A DNA stretch of 35,542 bases from Thermoflexales bacterium (GCA_019694215.1 JAIBCK010000030.1:1-35542); one strand, 5' to 3'. Counted from the stretch's first letter, positions 13,994-22,721 are shown. The notes: generated by a model not told the origin, from the sequence alone. Translations and numbers: made by a program.

Positions 13994-16900
13994 ATGCCGG
14001 ACACGCCGCGTAGAAAGCCCAAGACCGCTTCCGAGCGGAGGAAGGAAGTTCCCAAAGGTTCCTTCTTTGCCGCGACCCGCTTCACAGACGAAGCCATCGC
14101 GCGCGTGCTCAGGAACCTGCGCGAAAGCCGGGCCGTCGAGCTCTCCGGCCCCGCAGGCTCTGGCAAGAGCCTGGTCCTCGGTGGCGTCGCAGCGCGGCTG
14201 CGCGCCCGGCGTGGCCACCGCGTGGCCGAGATCAACATGGGCGGCCCCCGCGCGCCGGAGGACGAAGCGGCGCTGTGGCGCGACGTTGCCGCGCAGCTCC
14301 TGCCCGGCCAGCCCGAGACCCACGCGGCGGGCGACGCTGCCGTTGGCGAGGTGCGCGCGCGCTTAATTGGGGCGCAGGGTGCGCTCACGCTCTTGATCGA
14401 TCAGAGCGAGCTGACCGACGGCGACTGGCTGATCGAAGCGCTCAGCCACGCCATCGACGCTTCGCCTCGCGTCTCGGTGGTGGTGGCCAGCGTCGAGGCC
14501 CTGGAGGATCGACCCATCCGACCGCTGCACCGCTTCATGCAGGCGCGCGGCTACGTTGAGCTCAGCGACGCGCGGCCCGAGGCGCTACGCTACTGGCGCT
14601 GGTATGCGTCGTCGCTGCCGAAGCGGCTACGGTCAGGCGCGTTGGAAGCACTTATCCGTTTGACGGATGGCGATCCGTATCAGACCCAGGCGCTGTCCGA
14701 GTTCTTGATTCGGCAGGGGCTCGGGCGTCCGCGCAGCGTCCGCAAGCTCGTCGACATGCTGGACGGCGTACGTGGCAATCCCAGCCGCGTCGTCCCGTTG
14801 CTGCGGCTCTTTGTCGAGGAAGTCGAGGCGACTCCCGCGGCCCTCGCGCTCGTCCTGCGCCTGCTCGACGGCGGGTCCGGGGCGAGTGTCCCGGCTGCGG
14901 ACGTCGACGCAATCGGAGTTCGGCATGCGCCCTCCTGGCGCGGCTTTCTTCGCCTGGAGGAAAGCGCGTGGGCGTTCAAGTCAGAGTTCGCCGAACAGGT
15001 CTTTGTGCAGGAGTTTCAGCGCCATCCCGAGCGCGCGTCCGCGGCGCTGCTGCGGCACGGCGACTACGAAGCCGCGGTCGCGCGGGTGAGTGAGCGTCGA
15101 CAGCGCTTCCGGGGTGGGCAGGACGCGTTGATCACGGCCATGACTGCCTGGGTGCATGCGGCATCCGCGCCGAGCGAGGCCTGGCAAAGCGCGGCCCGCG
15201 CAATGGCGCTGGTCTTTGGCGAGGGCACGCGCGTGCTGCGCTTCTCGTCATGGCGCGGCGGTCCCGGTGGAGAAGGCGCCTTCTTTGAGGTGCTCCCGGG
15301 GCGCCTTGAACAGCCGGTGGCGGATCACGTCGTAGCGCTGCTCCAGAAGCTCTTCGTGGACAAGGCAAATCAGTCGCATACCGGTGTCATGACCCACTTC
15401 GCGGGCGATCACGGGATCGCGCCGGGAACAACGGTATATGTTCATCTCGTGACGCGCGACCATCGCCCGTATGCCGCGGTATTGATCCCCACCGACGCGT
15501 ATCTCCCCAGGGGCATGGTTGACGGCAGCGCGGCGTATCACGATTACGTCAGGCACTGGGAGGATGCGCTGCACTCCGTCTTCGTGCGCGTGCGGGAGTT
15601 TGAAGAGCAGGTCATCGACCTCGACGAGCAGACTGCTGCGGTGCGCAATGCGCAGGCCCAGCTCTCGCGCGGCCGCGAGGGCGTCGAGCCCGCGCTGTGG
15701 TGGTTGCTGACGGGCGTTACGGGCGGCTTTGGGCTGGCCTTCAACCGGGCCGTGCTGCTTCGGCGCGCCGGCGGTCTGCGCCTGAAGGGACTGGCCGCCA
15801 TCGGCTACCACACGCAGGCGGAACAGGACGAAGCCTGGAAGGCGGCACCGCTGACCGTTGCTAAGACGGAGGGCGAGAAGATCCGGCTCGATGCAACGCC
15901 CCTGGGTCGCGAGGTCGGCGACTGTTTCATCGAGGACTGGCAGCAGGACCCCGTTCTCCGCGTCGCGCTGGCCTCGGCCAGCCCCACGCCGGTCCCGCTT
16001 TCGACGCTGCAGGCCTCCGCGCTGGGGCGTCTGTTTGCCATCGATGGGGAACGCACTGGCCTGGACAACCCGGCTGTCGTCGTCCCGCTCATGCTCGACG
16101 CGCGCCTGCTGGGCGTCCTGGTGGTGGACAAGCCCTTTGCCGACCATGCAGTGACCCAGGCTCAATTTGATGCGTTGGGCGGAATGGCTTTCCAGCTGGC
16201 GCTGACCCTGCGCACCGAGGATGAGCACCGCCGCCGCGACTTCTTCGACGCACTGAGCGCGATCGGCCACGCCGCGCACTCGTATCAGACCTGTGCCGAG
16301 GAAATCGCCAGCACCGTCATGGCGCACCTCAAGGACCTCGTCGCGCGCGTGGTGATCAGCACCTGGGAGAGCGGCCGGCGCACCAAATTCGATGACCGGA
16401 TGCAGTTCACCGACCGCGTGGCCCTCGGTCCGGGCGATCAGCACGCCCTGACGGGACCGCGCATCCGATACCTTGATCGCGCCGCGCCGGATGTCGGCCC
16501 CGTCCTTGGCGCGCAATTTGCCGCGGCGGGCGAGCTCGATATTCCGAACTACCCCGCCTGGGTGCGCGAGCATCAGACAGGTGATGCGCTATGCGACGCG
16601 CTCGATGCCGTCGCCGTCCTGAGCATCGCGTTCAAGCGCGGCAATGCCTCGACGGGCGTCATGGCGTTCATCAGCACGGCGCCGGCCGGATTCGATGATG
16701 AGGATCGCGCGTTGCTCAGGCGGGTGGCGAATCGAGCCGCCAATCTGCTGGCCATCGCGCGGCAGGACGAAAGCCTGCATCGCTCCCGCCTGCTGACCGG
16801 ATACCTGCAGGATGCCCTCGTCGCGCTGGTCAAGCCGACGTCGGAGGCCTCGCTCCACGAAACGCTGCTCGATCAAATGTGCAAACTTCTGTCGATCGAC

Positions 16901-18010
16901 ACCCTCGACACGACCAAGCAGGCACCACCGGCGAGCGCGGCACTGATCGAGCTCAACAATCTGCGGCCGGCGTCGGTGCTGACGCTCCAGGGGAGTGAGG
17001 CCGCGGCCGGGCTTGTCCGCCAATGTACGCGCGTGGTTCGTTATGCAATCGAACATGGTACGGCGGTTGTCGAGTATGCGGGTGAGGAACGGCTGGCCCG
17101 GCGGCTCTTCGGAAGCGCGGACTGTGACGCCCTCGTCAACGCGGGGATGCAGGCCTCGGTTTGGGCGGTGGTTGCTGGTCGGCTCCTGCTTGTGTTGAGC
17201 TGGCCCGAGCCGCGCCGCGTCACCAGCGCGGAGCGACGCGCGTTGACGTTGCTCAGCATGATCGCCGGTCAGACCACGGCCAGTATCAACGCCGAGCGCC
17301 AGCGCTTTCGCACCGACCTGGCCGACAGCCTCAAGATCGGCGACTACGAACTGATCGAGGCGGAGCAGACCCATCAGTGGAACCGGCGGTTGCGCATCAT
17401 TCGCACCAATACGGCGTGGGCGATCTCGGCGCTCAACAAAATTCCCGGAGAGCCGGAGGTGGCGGGCGCGCTCAGCCAGCTCGAACGTGTGACACAGGAG
17501 GCCGAGCAGGCCCAGCAGCGTCTGGCTTATGGCACCTTCAAGGCTGTGCAGGCGATCGACCTTTCGACCTGGCTGCCGGAGGTGGTCGCTGACTGGCGCA
17601 GCGTCAACGACGACTGCACCTGCCTGGGACCGGTTGTCGTCGGTTCCAACCCCATGCCCATCAAGACGCGGCCAGTCGTGCTGCGCTGGATTCTGAATGA
17701 GCTCCTGCACAACGCAAAGGAAGCCGAGGCCTACAACCCGATCGGTCGCATCAGCGTCGCTGCTTCGCTCGCCCGAAACGGGGATTCCGTCATCCACGTT
17801 GACAACACGACGCCGCTCCCGCCGGCCGTGCTGGCAGCCCTGCGTGAGCCGGAGCTGCTTGTCTCCCGGCGCGGGGAAGGGCGTGGCCGGGGCCTGTGGA
17901 TCGCGTCCCGCCAGATCCGCGTGCTGCTCTCGGGCGAATTCGTTCTGCCCGCTTCGGGCGAACGCCGAACGCGTTTCACCTTGCGCCTGCCCCCAACGAT
18001 CGAGGAGTAG
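13994..18010 (+). CDS. STAND-like ATPase / GAF / histidine-kinase-like sensor (system gene A)
   Basis: A 1338-aa soluble multidomain protein. Residues about 30-245 form a P-loop NTPase of the AAA_16/STAND type: Walker A GPAGSGKS (52-59), Walker B-like LTLLIDQSE (Asp136), and DGDPYQTQALSEFL matching the STAND GxP element. A winged-helix-like stretch follows (about 260-345). Residues about 395-1100 hold GAF-like domains, clearest at about 563-735 (GVTGGFGLAFNRAVLL ... LLGVLVVD) and 750-925, with less certain ones on either side. The C-terminus resembles a histidine kinase: a candidate phosphoacceptor His1127 (EQTHQWNRRL), N-box Glu1236-x3-Asn1240 (NELLHNAKEAE) and a Gly-rich lid (RRGEGRGRG, 1292-1300). 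The D-box is VDNTTP, not DxGxG. No membrane segment. It leads a four-gene operon whose second gene carries a receiver domain, its likely phosphorelay partner. Confidence 0.82.
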   Translation: MPDTPRRKPKTASERRKEVPKGSFFAATRFTDEAIARVLRNLRESRAVELSGPAGSGKSLVLGGVAARLRARRGHRVAEINMGGPRAPEDEAALWRDVAAQLLPGQPETHAAGDAAVGEVRARLIGAQGALTLLIDQSELTDGDWLIEALSHAIDASPRVSVVVASVEALEDRPIRPLHRFMQARGYVELSDARPEALRYWRWYASSLPKRLRSGALEALIRLTDGDPYQTQALSEFLIRQGLGRPRSVRKLVDMLDGVRGNPSRVVPLLRLFVEEVEATPAALALVLRLLDGGSGASVPAADVDAIGVRHAPSWRGFLRLEESAWAFKSEFAEQVFVQEFQRHPERASAALLRHGDYEAAVARVSERRQRFRGGQDALITAMTAWVHAASAPSEAWQSAARAMALVFGEGTRVLRFSSWRGGPGGEGAFFEVLPGRLEQPVADHVVALLQKLFVDKANQSHTGVMTHFAGDHGIAPGTTVYVHLVTRDHRPYAAVLIPTDAYLPRGMVDGSAAYHDYVRHWEDALHSVFVRVREFEEQVIDLDEQTAAVRNAQAQLSRGREGVEPALWWLLTGVTGGFGLAFNRAVLLRRAGGLRLKGLAAIGYHTQAEQDEAWKAAPLTVAKTEGEKIRLDATPLGREVGDCFIEDWQQDPVLRVALASASPTPVPLSTLQASALGRLFAIDGERTGLDNPAVVVPLMLDARLLGVLVVDKPFADHAVTQAQFDALGGMAFQLALTLRTEDEHRRRDFFDALSAIGHAAHSYQTCAEEIASTVMAHLKDLVARVVISTWESGRRTKFDDRMQFTDRVALGPGDQHALTGPRIRYLDRAAPDVGPVLGAQFAAAGELDIPNYPAWVREHQTGDALCDALDAVAVLSIAFKRGNASTGVMAFISTAPAGFDDEDRALLRRVANRAANLLAIARQDESLHRSRLLTGYLQDALVALVKPTSEASLHETLLDQMCKLLSIDTLDTTKQAPPASAALIELNNLRPASVLTLQGSEAAAGLVRQCTRVVRYAIEHGTAVVEYAGEERLARRLFGSADCDALVNAGMQASVWAVVAGRLLLVLSWPEPRRVTSAERRALTLLSMIAGQTTASINAERQRFRTDLADSLKIGDYELIEAEQTHQWNRRLRIIRTNTAWAISALNKIPGEPEVAGALSQLERVTQEAEQAQQRLAYGTFKAVQAIDLSTWLPEVVADWRSVNDDCTCLGPVVVGSNPMPIKTRPVVLRWILNELLHNAKEAEAYNPIGRISVAASLARNGDSVIHVDNTTPLPPAVLAALREPELLVSRRGEGRGRGLWIASRQIRVLLSGEFVLPASGERRTRFTLRLPPTIEE

Positions 18011-18040
18011 GATTGACCCCCAAAAACGGAGGAAACCGAT

Positions 18041-19708
18041 ATGCCAACCAGCCTGCGGCACATTCTGATTGCAGATAACGATGCCAATGATCGCCAGCTC
18101 ATCGCGAAGGCGCTTCCCAACGACTGTGTTGCCGTCGAAGTGGCCAATGTGACCGCGGGCTTGAAGGCGTTTCAATCGGTTGACCTTTACGCCGCCTTTG
18201 TCGACGTCTTCCTCGAAGATCGCGACCAGCGTGCGCTCGGGTTCGAACTTGGAAAGAGGCTTCTGCCCCGCATCCCCGTGATCTACATCAGCGACAAGAA
18301 AGATCGCACGCGCGAGGCAATTCAAAACGCACGGATGAGCGAATTGCGGCTGTTGGACAAGAATCAGGTGTTTGACGATCCCGGCCAGGTTGGCCGAGCC
18401 CTCAAGGAGCAGGCAGCGCAATACTACGCCGACATTCGCTTCGATTTTGTGGGCAACCAGATGAGCTGGAGCCACTGCGCGCGTCAGCTCGCCCCGGAAT
18501 TGTCTGGGACCGAGCGCGACTCGGCCGAGGCGGAGTTCGGTCATCTCCTTGCGCGTGCGATGCGCGGATGGGAGGACTCGAGTTCGCGCTTTGTCAGGGC
18601 CGTGCGGGTCGAGCTCGTACCTGTGGCAGGTTCGGGTGACCACTCCGTCGTGCTTCGAGCGCGGCCATACTCGGCCACCGATGAGGCGCAGGCGGATGTC
18701 ATCGTCAAGTTCACCCGGGAAAAGCATCTGCGTCTCGATGATACGGACCTGCGCGATGACCACACGATGTTCAACCGCTACAAGAATGTGATGGGTGGCT
18801 ACGGGCTGCGCGAGCGGCGGCACGCCCGGCGCTGCAATTTTCAGGTGCAGATCTACGCCATCCCGTATTTCGAGGAGCAACAGACCCAGACCTTTGCCGC
18901 CTTCTACCGCGCCTGTGAGGACCGGTCGGATGCACTTGACACACTTCGCCTGCTGACGAACTTCGTCTTTGAGGAAGCGCTGCGACCACTCAACAAACGT
19001 CGGCTGACGGGAGAGGCATCCAAAGTGCTCGCAGAGGACTACCGGCGGCGCATCGATGCCCCGAAGCGGCTGAAGGCGATTGGTGAGGCGCTGACGCGCG
19101 ACAGCCGCCCGTCACCGATCTTGATGGATGACACCACCCTGACGGTGCAGGTCGGAAAGCGCAAGATGGTGCTTCCCAATCCCACCCGTCCCGTCCTCGA
19201 CCAAAAGCAGTACCCCGGTTGTGCCGATCGCATCGACACCCAGCTCCGCCACGGAGATTTCCATACCGGCAATATCCTTGTCGATCGGGAGCGATGTACG
19301 TGCTGGTATCTCGACTTTGAGACCATGGGCGAGAAGCACTACCATCTCGCCGACCACGTCGAGTTCGAAGCCGACCTGATGTTCAACCTGATGGACGTCG
19401 GCGACGAATACAGCTTCATGGCCGCCTTCGTCGATGGTGCGACCACGGACGACCTCGCCCACGTCGAGGACAAGAGCGCGCTTTGCGGCTCGACTCAACA
19501 CAAGGCCGAGGCGCACAAGGCGTATGTCGCCATCGCTGCGCTGCGCGAGCACTCGGCCCGCCACCTCGGGGCGGGGCCGGTTCAACCCTACTATCACGCT
19601 CTGATGTATGAGGCCCTGCGCGTGGCCGGTCGCCGCTCCGTGCCGACGGATCGGCGCTGGCGGGCGCTGCTCGCCGCCGCCGTGATCTTCAGTAAACTGA
19701 GGGACTAG
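18041..19708 (+). CDS. Receiver domain fused to APH/choline-kinase-fold phosphotransferase (system gene B)
   Basis: A 555-aa fusion. Residues 1-128 are a response-regulator receiver: acidic pocket Asp12/Asp14 (IADNDANDR), phosphoacceptor Asp55 (AAFVDVF), switch Ser84 (IYISDKK) and invariant-type Lys107 (LLDKN). Residues about 185-470 have the protein-kinase-like fold of aminoglycoside phosphotransferases: ATP lysine candidate Lys223 (VIVKFTREK), catalytic loop HGDFHTGN (404-411, with Asp406 as base and Asn411 as metal ligand) and metal-binding Asp425 in WYLDFE. The key residues are intact, so an active kinase is expected. Its target (small molecule or protein) is unknown, and there is no DNA-binding output domain. 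GGAGG at 18028-18032 lies 8 nt before the ATG. It starts 30 nt after gene A and ends 4 nt before gene C. Phosphorylation by gene A probably gates the kinase. Confidence 0.82.
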   Translation: MPTSLRHILIADNDANDRQLIAKALPNDCVAVEVANVTAGLKAFQSVDLYAAFVDVFLEDRDQRALGFELGKRLLPRIPVIYISDKKDRTREAIQNARMSELRLLDKNQVFDDPGQVGRALKEQAAQYYADIRFDFVGNQMSWSHCARQLAPELSGTERDSAEAEFGHLLARAMRGWEDSSSRFVRAVRVELVPVAGSGDHSVVLRARPYSATDEAQADVIVKFTREKHLRLDDTDLRDDHTMFNRYKNVMGGYGLRERRHARRCNFQVQIYAIPYFEEQQTQTFAAFYRACEDRSDALDTLRLLTNFVFEEALRPLNKRRLTGEASKVLAEDYRRRIDAPKRLKAIGEALTRDSRPSPILMDDTTLTVQVGKRKMVLPNPTRPVLDQKQYPGCADRIDTQLRHGDFHTGNILVDRERCTCWYLDFETMGEKHYHLADHVEFEADLMFNLMDVGDEYSFMAAFVDGATTDDLAHVEDKSALCGSTQHKAEAHKAYVAIAALREHSARHLGAGPVQPYYHALMYEALRVAGRRSVPTDRRWRALLAAAVIFSKLRD

Positions 19709-19712
19709 ACGC

Positions 19713-21128
19713 ATGTCTGTCCTTGCCAAGAACAACCCGATCGAGTTTCGCAGCCGGCTGTGCGCGGCGATTCTGAACACGCTTGCGCGCGGCGACTCCT
19801 GCACCGTCATTGGTGTGGGGAGCTCCGGAAAGTCCAACGTCGCGGTGCACCTCGCGCGCGCCGATGTTCGCGCCCGCGCGCTCGGCGGAGTGGGAGTCAG
19901 CCTACTCGGGATCTACGTTGACTTTCAGGACTTCACCGGCACGACGCCGCCGGAGATCCTGCTGGCGCTGCTCGAGGGGCTGCGCAATGCCGCTTCGCGG
20001 GAGGACGCGTCGGCCGCCTTTGGCGCGCTGCGAGGCGATCTTTCCGCGCTGTGGGAGCGCGCAGCGGCACCCGACGCGTCGAACCGCGTGATGACGTATC
20101 TGGCAGATGCGCTTCGGCTGACCTTCTCGCGCGGCGGTATAGACAAGGCCTTCTTCATCCTCGACGACTTCGATCGCGTGATGCGGCCCGAGGTCGATGC
20201 GAGCGCGCTCAATGCGCTCCGCAAGGTGCGCGACACCTTCCGCGGTCAGCTCGCCTTCGCCGTCTTTGCGTGGCGCGAGTTGCAGTTCTCCCGAACGCGG
20301 ACTTCTGACTACAAGGACTTCTTCGAGCTCGTCAAGACCCCTGTGCACGTGGTCGGCCCCTACGAACACGATGACGCGCAGTTCATGATCGATCGGCTGA
20401 TTCGGCAGTCCGGTGGGGGCAGCGCCCCGACGCGGAGTTGGACGGCTGCCGAGCGCGGTCGGCTGATCGAGCTATCAGGTGGGCATGCCGGCCTGTTGCG
20501 GATGATCTACCTGATGGCTGAACGGAGCGCGGTGTCGCTCCTGGCGTCGGATGCGCCGGCCCGACTCGCACAACGCCCGGAAATAAAGACCGAGTGCCAG
20601 ACCCTGTGGGATAGCCTGGATGCGACGGAGTCGGCGGGGTTGCGCGGGTTGGTCAGTGGCGCATTGCCCGGCGATGCCACGGCGTCGCGGTTGCGCCAGA
20701 AGGGGCTGATCGGTGGGCTTGGGGCGGCGGTCCGCGTCACCTCGCCGGTGTTCGAGGCCTGGGTGGCGACGCGCCCGGGCGAACCCGCCGGCGCAACGAA
20801 GGCCACCGTGGCGCCGGGTGCGTCACGCTCGGCGCATGTCGCGCTTGATGACGCCCGCCTAACGGTCACGATCGATGGCCGCGAAGTCGTCATGCCGGAT
20901 CGCGTTTCCTATGCGCTGATTGACAAGGTCGTCAACGCGCGGGCGCAGCCGGTGCCGCTCCGGGAGCTGCTCGAGGTGATGTTGTCGCACGGTCCGAAGC
21001 TCAGCCGCTTCAAGGGCTCGCCGGAGGTGCGCCTGTCCTTGACGCTGACCGATCTGGAGCAGTTGATCAACCTTCCGAACCGAACATACCTGCGACGTCC
21101 AAGCGAAGATACGCTTGTCTTCGCATAG
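19713..21128 (+). CDS. STAND-like ATPase with C-terminal winged-helix-like domain (system gene C)
   Basis: A 471-aa soluble protein. Residues about 8-270 are an ORC/STAND-type P-loop ATPase: Walker A GVGSSGKS (34-41), Walker B AFFILDDFD (Asp151/Asp152) and LSGGHAGLLRMIYLM (254-268), the STAND-typical Gly-His/Pro element. No catalytic Glu directly follows the Walker B aspartates (DDFD). Residues about 372-471 begin VALDDARLTVTIDGREVVM and continue with LRELLEVM, which resembles the OmpR-type winged-helix (beta strands, then helices); a DNA- or protein-binding role is inferred, not shown. It lies 4 nt after gene B and 23 nt before gene D, in the same operon. It differs from the ATPase part of gene A and is not an obvious duplicate. 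It may be the switch or effector of the system. Confidence 0.78.
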   Translation: MSVLAKNNPIEFRSRLCAAILNTLARGDSCTVIGVGSSGKSNVAVHLARADVRARALGGVGVSLLGIYVDFQDFTGTTPPEILLALLEGLRNAASREDASAAFGALRGDLSALWERAAAPDASNRVMTYLADALRLTFSRGGIDKAFFILDDFDRVMRPEVDASALNALRKVRDTFRGQLAFAVFAWRELQFSRTRTSDYKDFFELVKTPVHVVGPYEHDDAQFMIDRLIRQSGGGSAPTRSWTAAERGRLIELSGGHAGLLRMIYLMAERSAVSLLASDAPARLAQRPEIKTECQTLWDSLDATESAGLRGLVSGALPGDATASRLRQKGLIGGLGAAVRVTSPVFEAWVATRPGEPAGATKATVAPGASRSAHVALDDARLTVTIDGREVVMPDRVSYALIDKVVNARAQPVPLRELLEVMLSHGPKLSRFKGSPEVRLSLTLTDLEQLINLPNRTYLRRPSEDTLVFA

Positions 21129-21151
21129 GCACAGGCAAAGGGGAGGCCACC

Positions 21152-21979
21152 ATGTCGATTCCACAGGATGCCCCGTTCGAACACAAGCTGAAGGACCGCC
21201 TGTTCGCGTGGTTGGGTTGGCGCTGGGTGCCGGGCCGCGAGGCCGCCATCGTCATGCGGCATGGCAAGTTTCATCGCATCGTGTCCGGCCCGCAGGAAGT
21301 GTGGCTCTCGCCGAGCTCGGAGGCCATCGCGTTCTCGCTGAGCAAACTGCCCGAGACATCCGACTGCGTCCTTGAAGACATCAACACGTCTGACGGTCCG
21401 CGCGTGCGCATCGAGCTGTCGCTGCGCTATCTGTTCGAGCCGTGGACGGCGCCGCGGGACAAGCAGACCTTGTATGTCATGCAGCTCAAGACCGACAGTG
21501 CGCGCGCCGACCACGTCAAGGTGGTCGCGCAATGGGCGGCCCAGAAGGTCTTCGCCGGCATCTCCTCCATGCGCATCTGTGCGGGGTCGGCGCAAAGTGT
21601 TGAGTTCGAGCGGCAGCTCTTCAAGACCATCAACGAGCGCCTGAACGGGGTGACGATGAGCCTGGTGCCGGAATTCTGCGCCATCCAGAAGATCGTCTGT
21701 CCGGAGGCCATCACCGAGCGCTACGAGAAACTGGTCGAGCGCGCGCTTGCCATCAAGCAGGTTGAGGCGTTGGGCGCCGACAAGGTGGGGCAGGCCCTGC
21801 GCGCCGAGGCCGTCGAATCACTCGGCAAGATGACCAGTGGCAGCCCGTATGTCAGCGTCCATGACCTGACCGAAATGGGCGGTAGCCCGCCTGACGCCCT
21901 CCAGCCGCCCATCATCGAGCATCGGTCGTCAACCCGGCCGCCGGCCGAGGAGCCGCCCGAGAGCATGCTGGACGGCTGA
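21152..21979 (+). CDS. SPFH/band-7 domain protein (system gene D)
   Basis: A 275-aa protein with the order of strands and helices expected for an SPFH (stomatin/prohibitin/flotillin) domain: EAAIVMRHGKFHRIVSGPQEVWL (first strands), then DINTSDGPRVRIELSLRYLFEP (the usual T-x-D-G-x-x-v-x-v segment), a helical stretch, and FCAIQKIVCPEAITERYEKLVE (the usual x-v-x-I-x-x-P-x-x-I exit helix). The long helix after it (about 190-235) would support oligomerisation. I see no true transmembrane helix; the N-terminal LKDRLFAWLGWRWVP could be an amphipathic membrane-binding helix. The tail is Pro/Glu-rich and disordered-looking. GGAGG at 21142-21146 lies 5 nt before the ATG. As the last gene of the operon it may form the membrane-proximal scaffold on which the ATPases act. 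Confidence 0.7.
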   Translation: MSIPQDAPFEHKLKDRLFAWLGWRWVPGREAAIVMRHGKFHRIVSGPQEVWLSPSSEAIAFSLSKLPETSDCVLEDINTSDGPRVRIELSLRYLFEPWTAPRDKQTLYVMQLKTDSARADHVKVVAQWAAQKVFAGISSMRICAGSAQSVEFERQLFKTINERLNGVTMSLVPEFCAIQKIVCPEAITERYEKLVERALAIKQVEALGADKVGQALRAEAVESLGKMTSGSPYVSVHDLTEMGGSPPDALQPPIIEHRSSTRPPAEEPPESMLDG

Positions 21980-21983
21980 ACGC

Positions 21984-22667
21984 CTAACGCTCCCTGAGCA
22001 GCTCTTGATTGCGCGCAAAGATGGCGAGGATGGCGCACAGGGCGGCGAGAAAGGCGGCGAACAGCACGTTGAGCCCGAGAATGGAACCAAAGCGCAGGCC
22101 GCTCTGCGCGACCAGCACGATGACGTGGATGAAGAACACGGCGATGACGGGGTAGACGAAGGGACCGGCTCGCCAGCCTTCCCTGGCTGTCAATGTCAGA
22201 ATCACCGCGAAGACGACCAGGAGCAGGCCAAAGACGCAATTCATCGCCAGTTCCGCGACGGGCAAGTTCACCAGTGCGCCATTGAACAGCGCGAGGCGCA
22301 ACCCCGTGGCCAGGAGGAGCAGGGCCGTCAGCCCGACCAGCCCCCATGCGCAGATCACAGCAACACGTTGTGCGATTCGCCACTGGCTGAGGGCCAGCCC
22401 GATTCCGGCCGGCGCCATCAGGAGGGGCATCAGCACCGTGCGCACCAGTGCCGTCTCCATCATGCTTGCCGCAGCCGCTGGTGGCTGCCCAATGGATGAG
22501 GCACTGACGGCGCCCAGCAGGGTGTTCAACGCAGCCAGCCCGGCGATGGCGGCGGCCAGGGGCATCAGCAGGGCCAGCGCGCCGAGGCCGATCCCACCGG
22601 CGATGTCGATGCCACCCGCCGACGGCGGGGGAGTGGCGGAGGCAGGGCGTTGCGGTTGGGCGGACAT
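21984..22667 (-). CDS. Uncharacterised multi-pass membrane protein
   Basis: The 227-aa product has a short Pro-rich cytoplasmic-looking N-terminus (MSAQPQRPASATPPPS), then about six hydrophobic helices, and ends with a charged LLRER tail. No family motif is recognisable. The start at 22667 is preferred over an upstream in-frame ATG (22715) because GAGAAT lies 6 nt before it, the spacing seen at other leaderless genes here, and the upstream residues are polar and non-conserved-looking. It is convergent with the signalling operon (4 nt between stop codons), so it is not part of that operon. Confidence 0.65.
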   Translation of the reverse strand: MSAQPQRPASATPPPSAGGIDIAGGIGLGALALLMPLAAAIAGLAALNTLLGAVSASSIGQPPAAAASMMETALVRTVLMPLLMAPAGIGLALSQWRIAQRVAVICAWGLVGLTALLLLATGLRLALFNGALVNLPVAELAMNCVFGLLLVVFAVILTLTAREGWRAGPFVYPVIAVFFIHVIVLVAQSGLRFGSILGLNVLFAAFLAALCAILAIFARNQELLRER

Positions 22668-22673
22668 GCCGCC

Positions 22674-22679
22674 ATTCTC
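22674..22679 (-). promoter_or_regulatory. -10-like box of the membrane protein gene
   Basis: GAGAAT on the minus strand, 6 nt before the ATG at 22667. Weak by itself; supported by the same spacing at many genes in the window. Confidence 0.3.
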
Positions 22680-22721
22680 GCACCGAGCGATCCGGTCTGC
22701 CCGGGGCATGTCCACACCTCG

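Noticed and set aside
16589-18880. A 763-codon open frame on the minus strand across system genes A and B
   Set aside because: No motif, no ribosome-binding site, spans two real genes; a shadow caused by high third-position GC. The same applies to long antisense frames at 11768-13675 and 24362-26290.
13994-21128. System genes A and C as a tandem duplication of one ATPase
   Set aside because: Walker A contexts (GPAGSGKS versus GVGSSGKS), Walker B and flanking domains differ clearly, so any common origin is distant.
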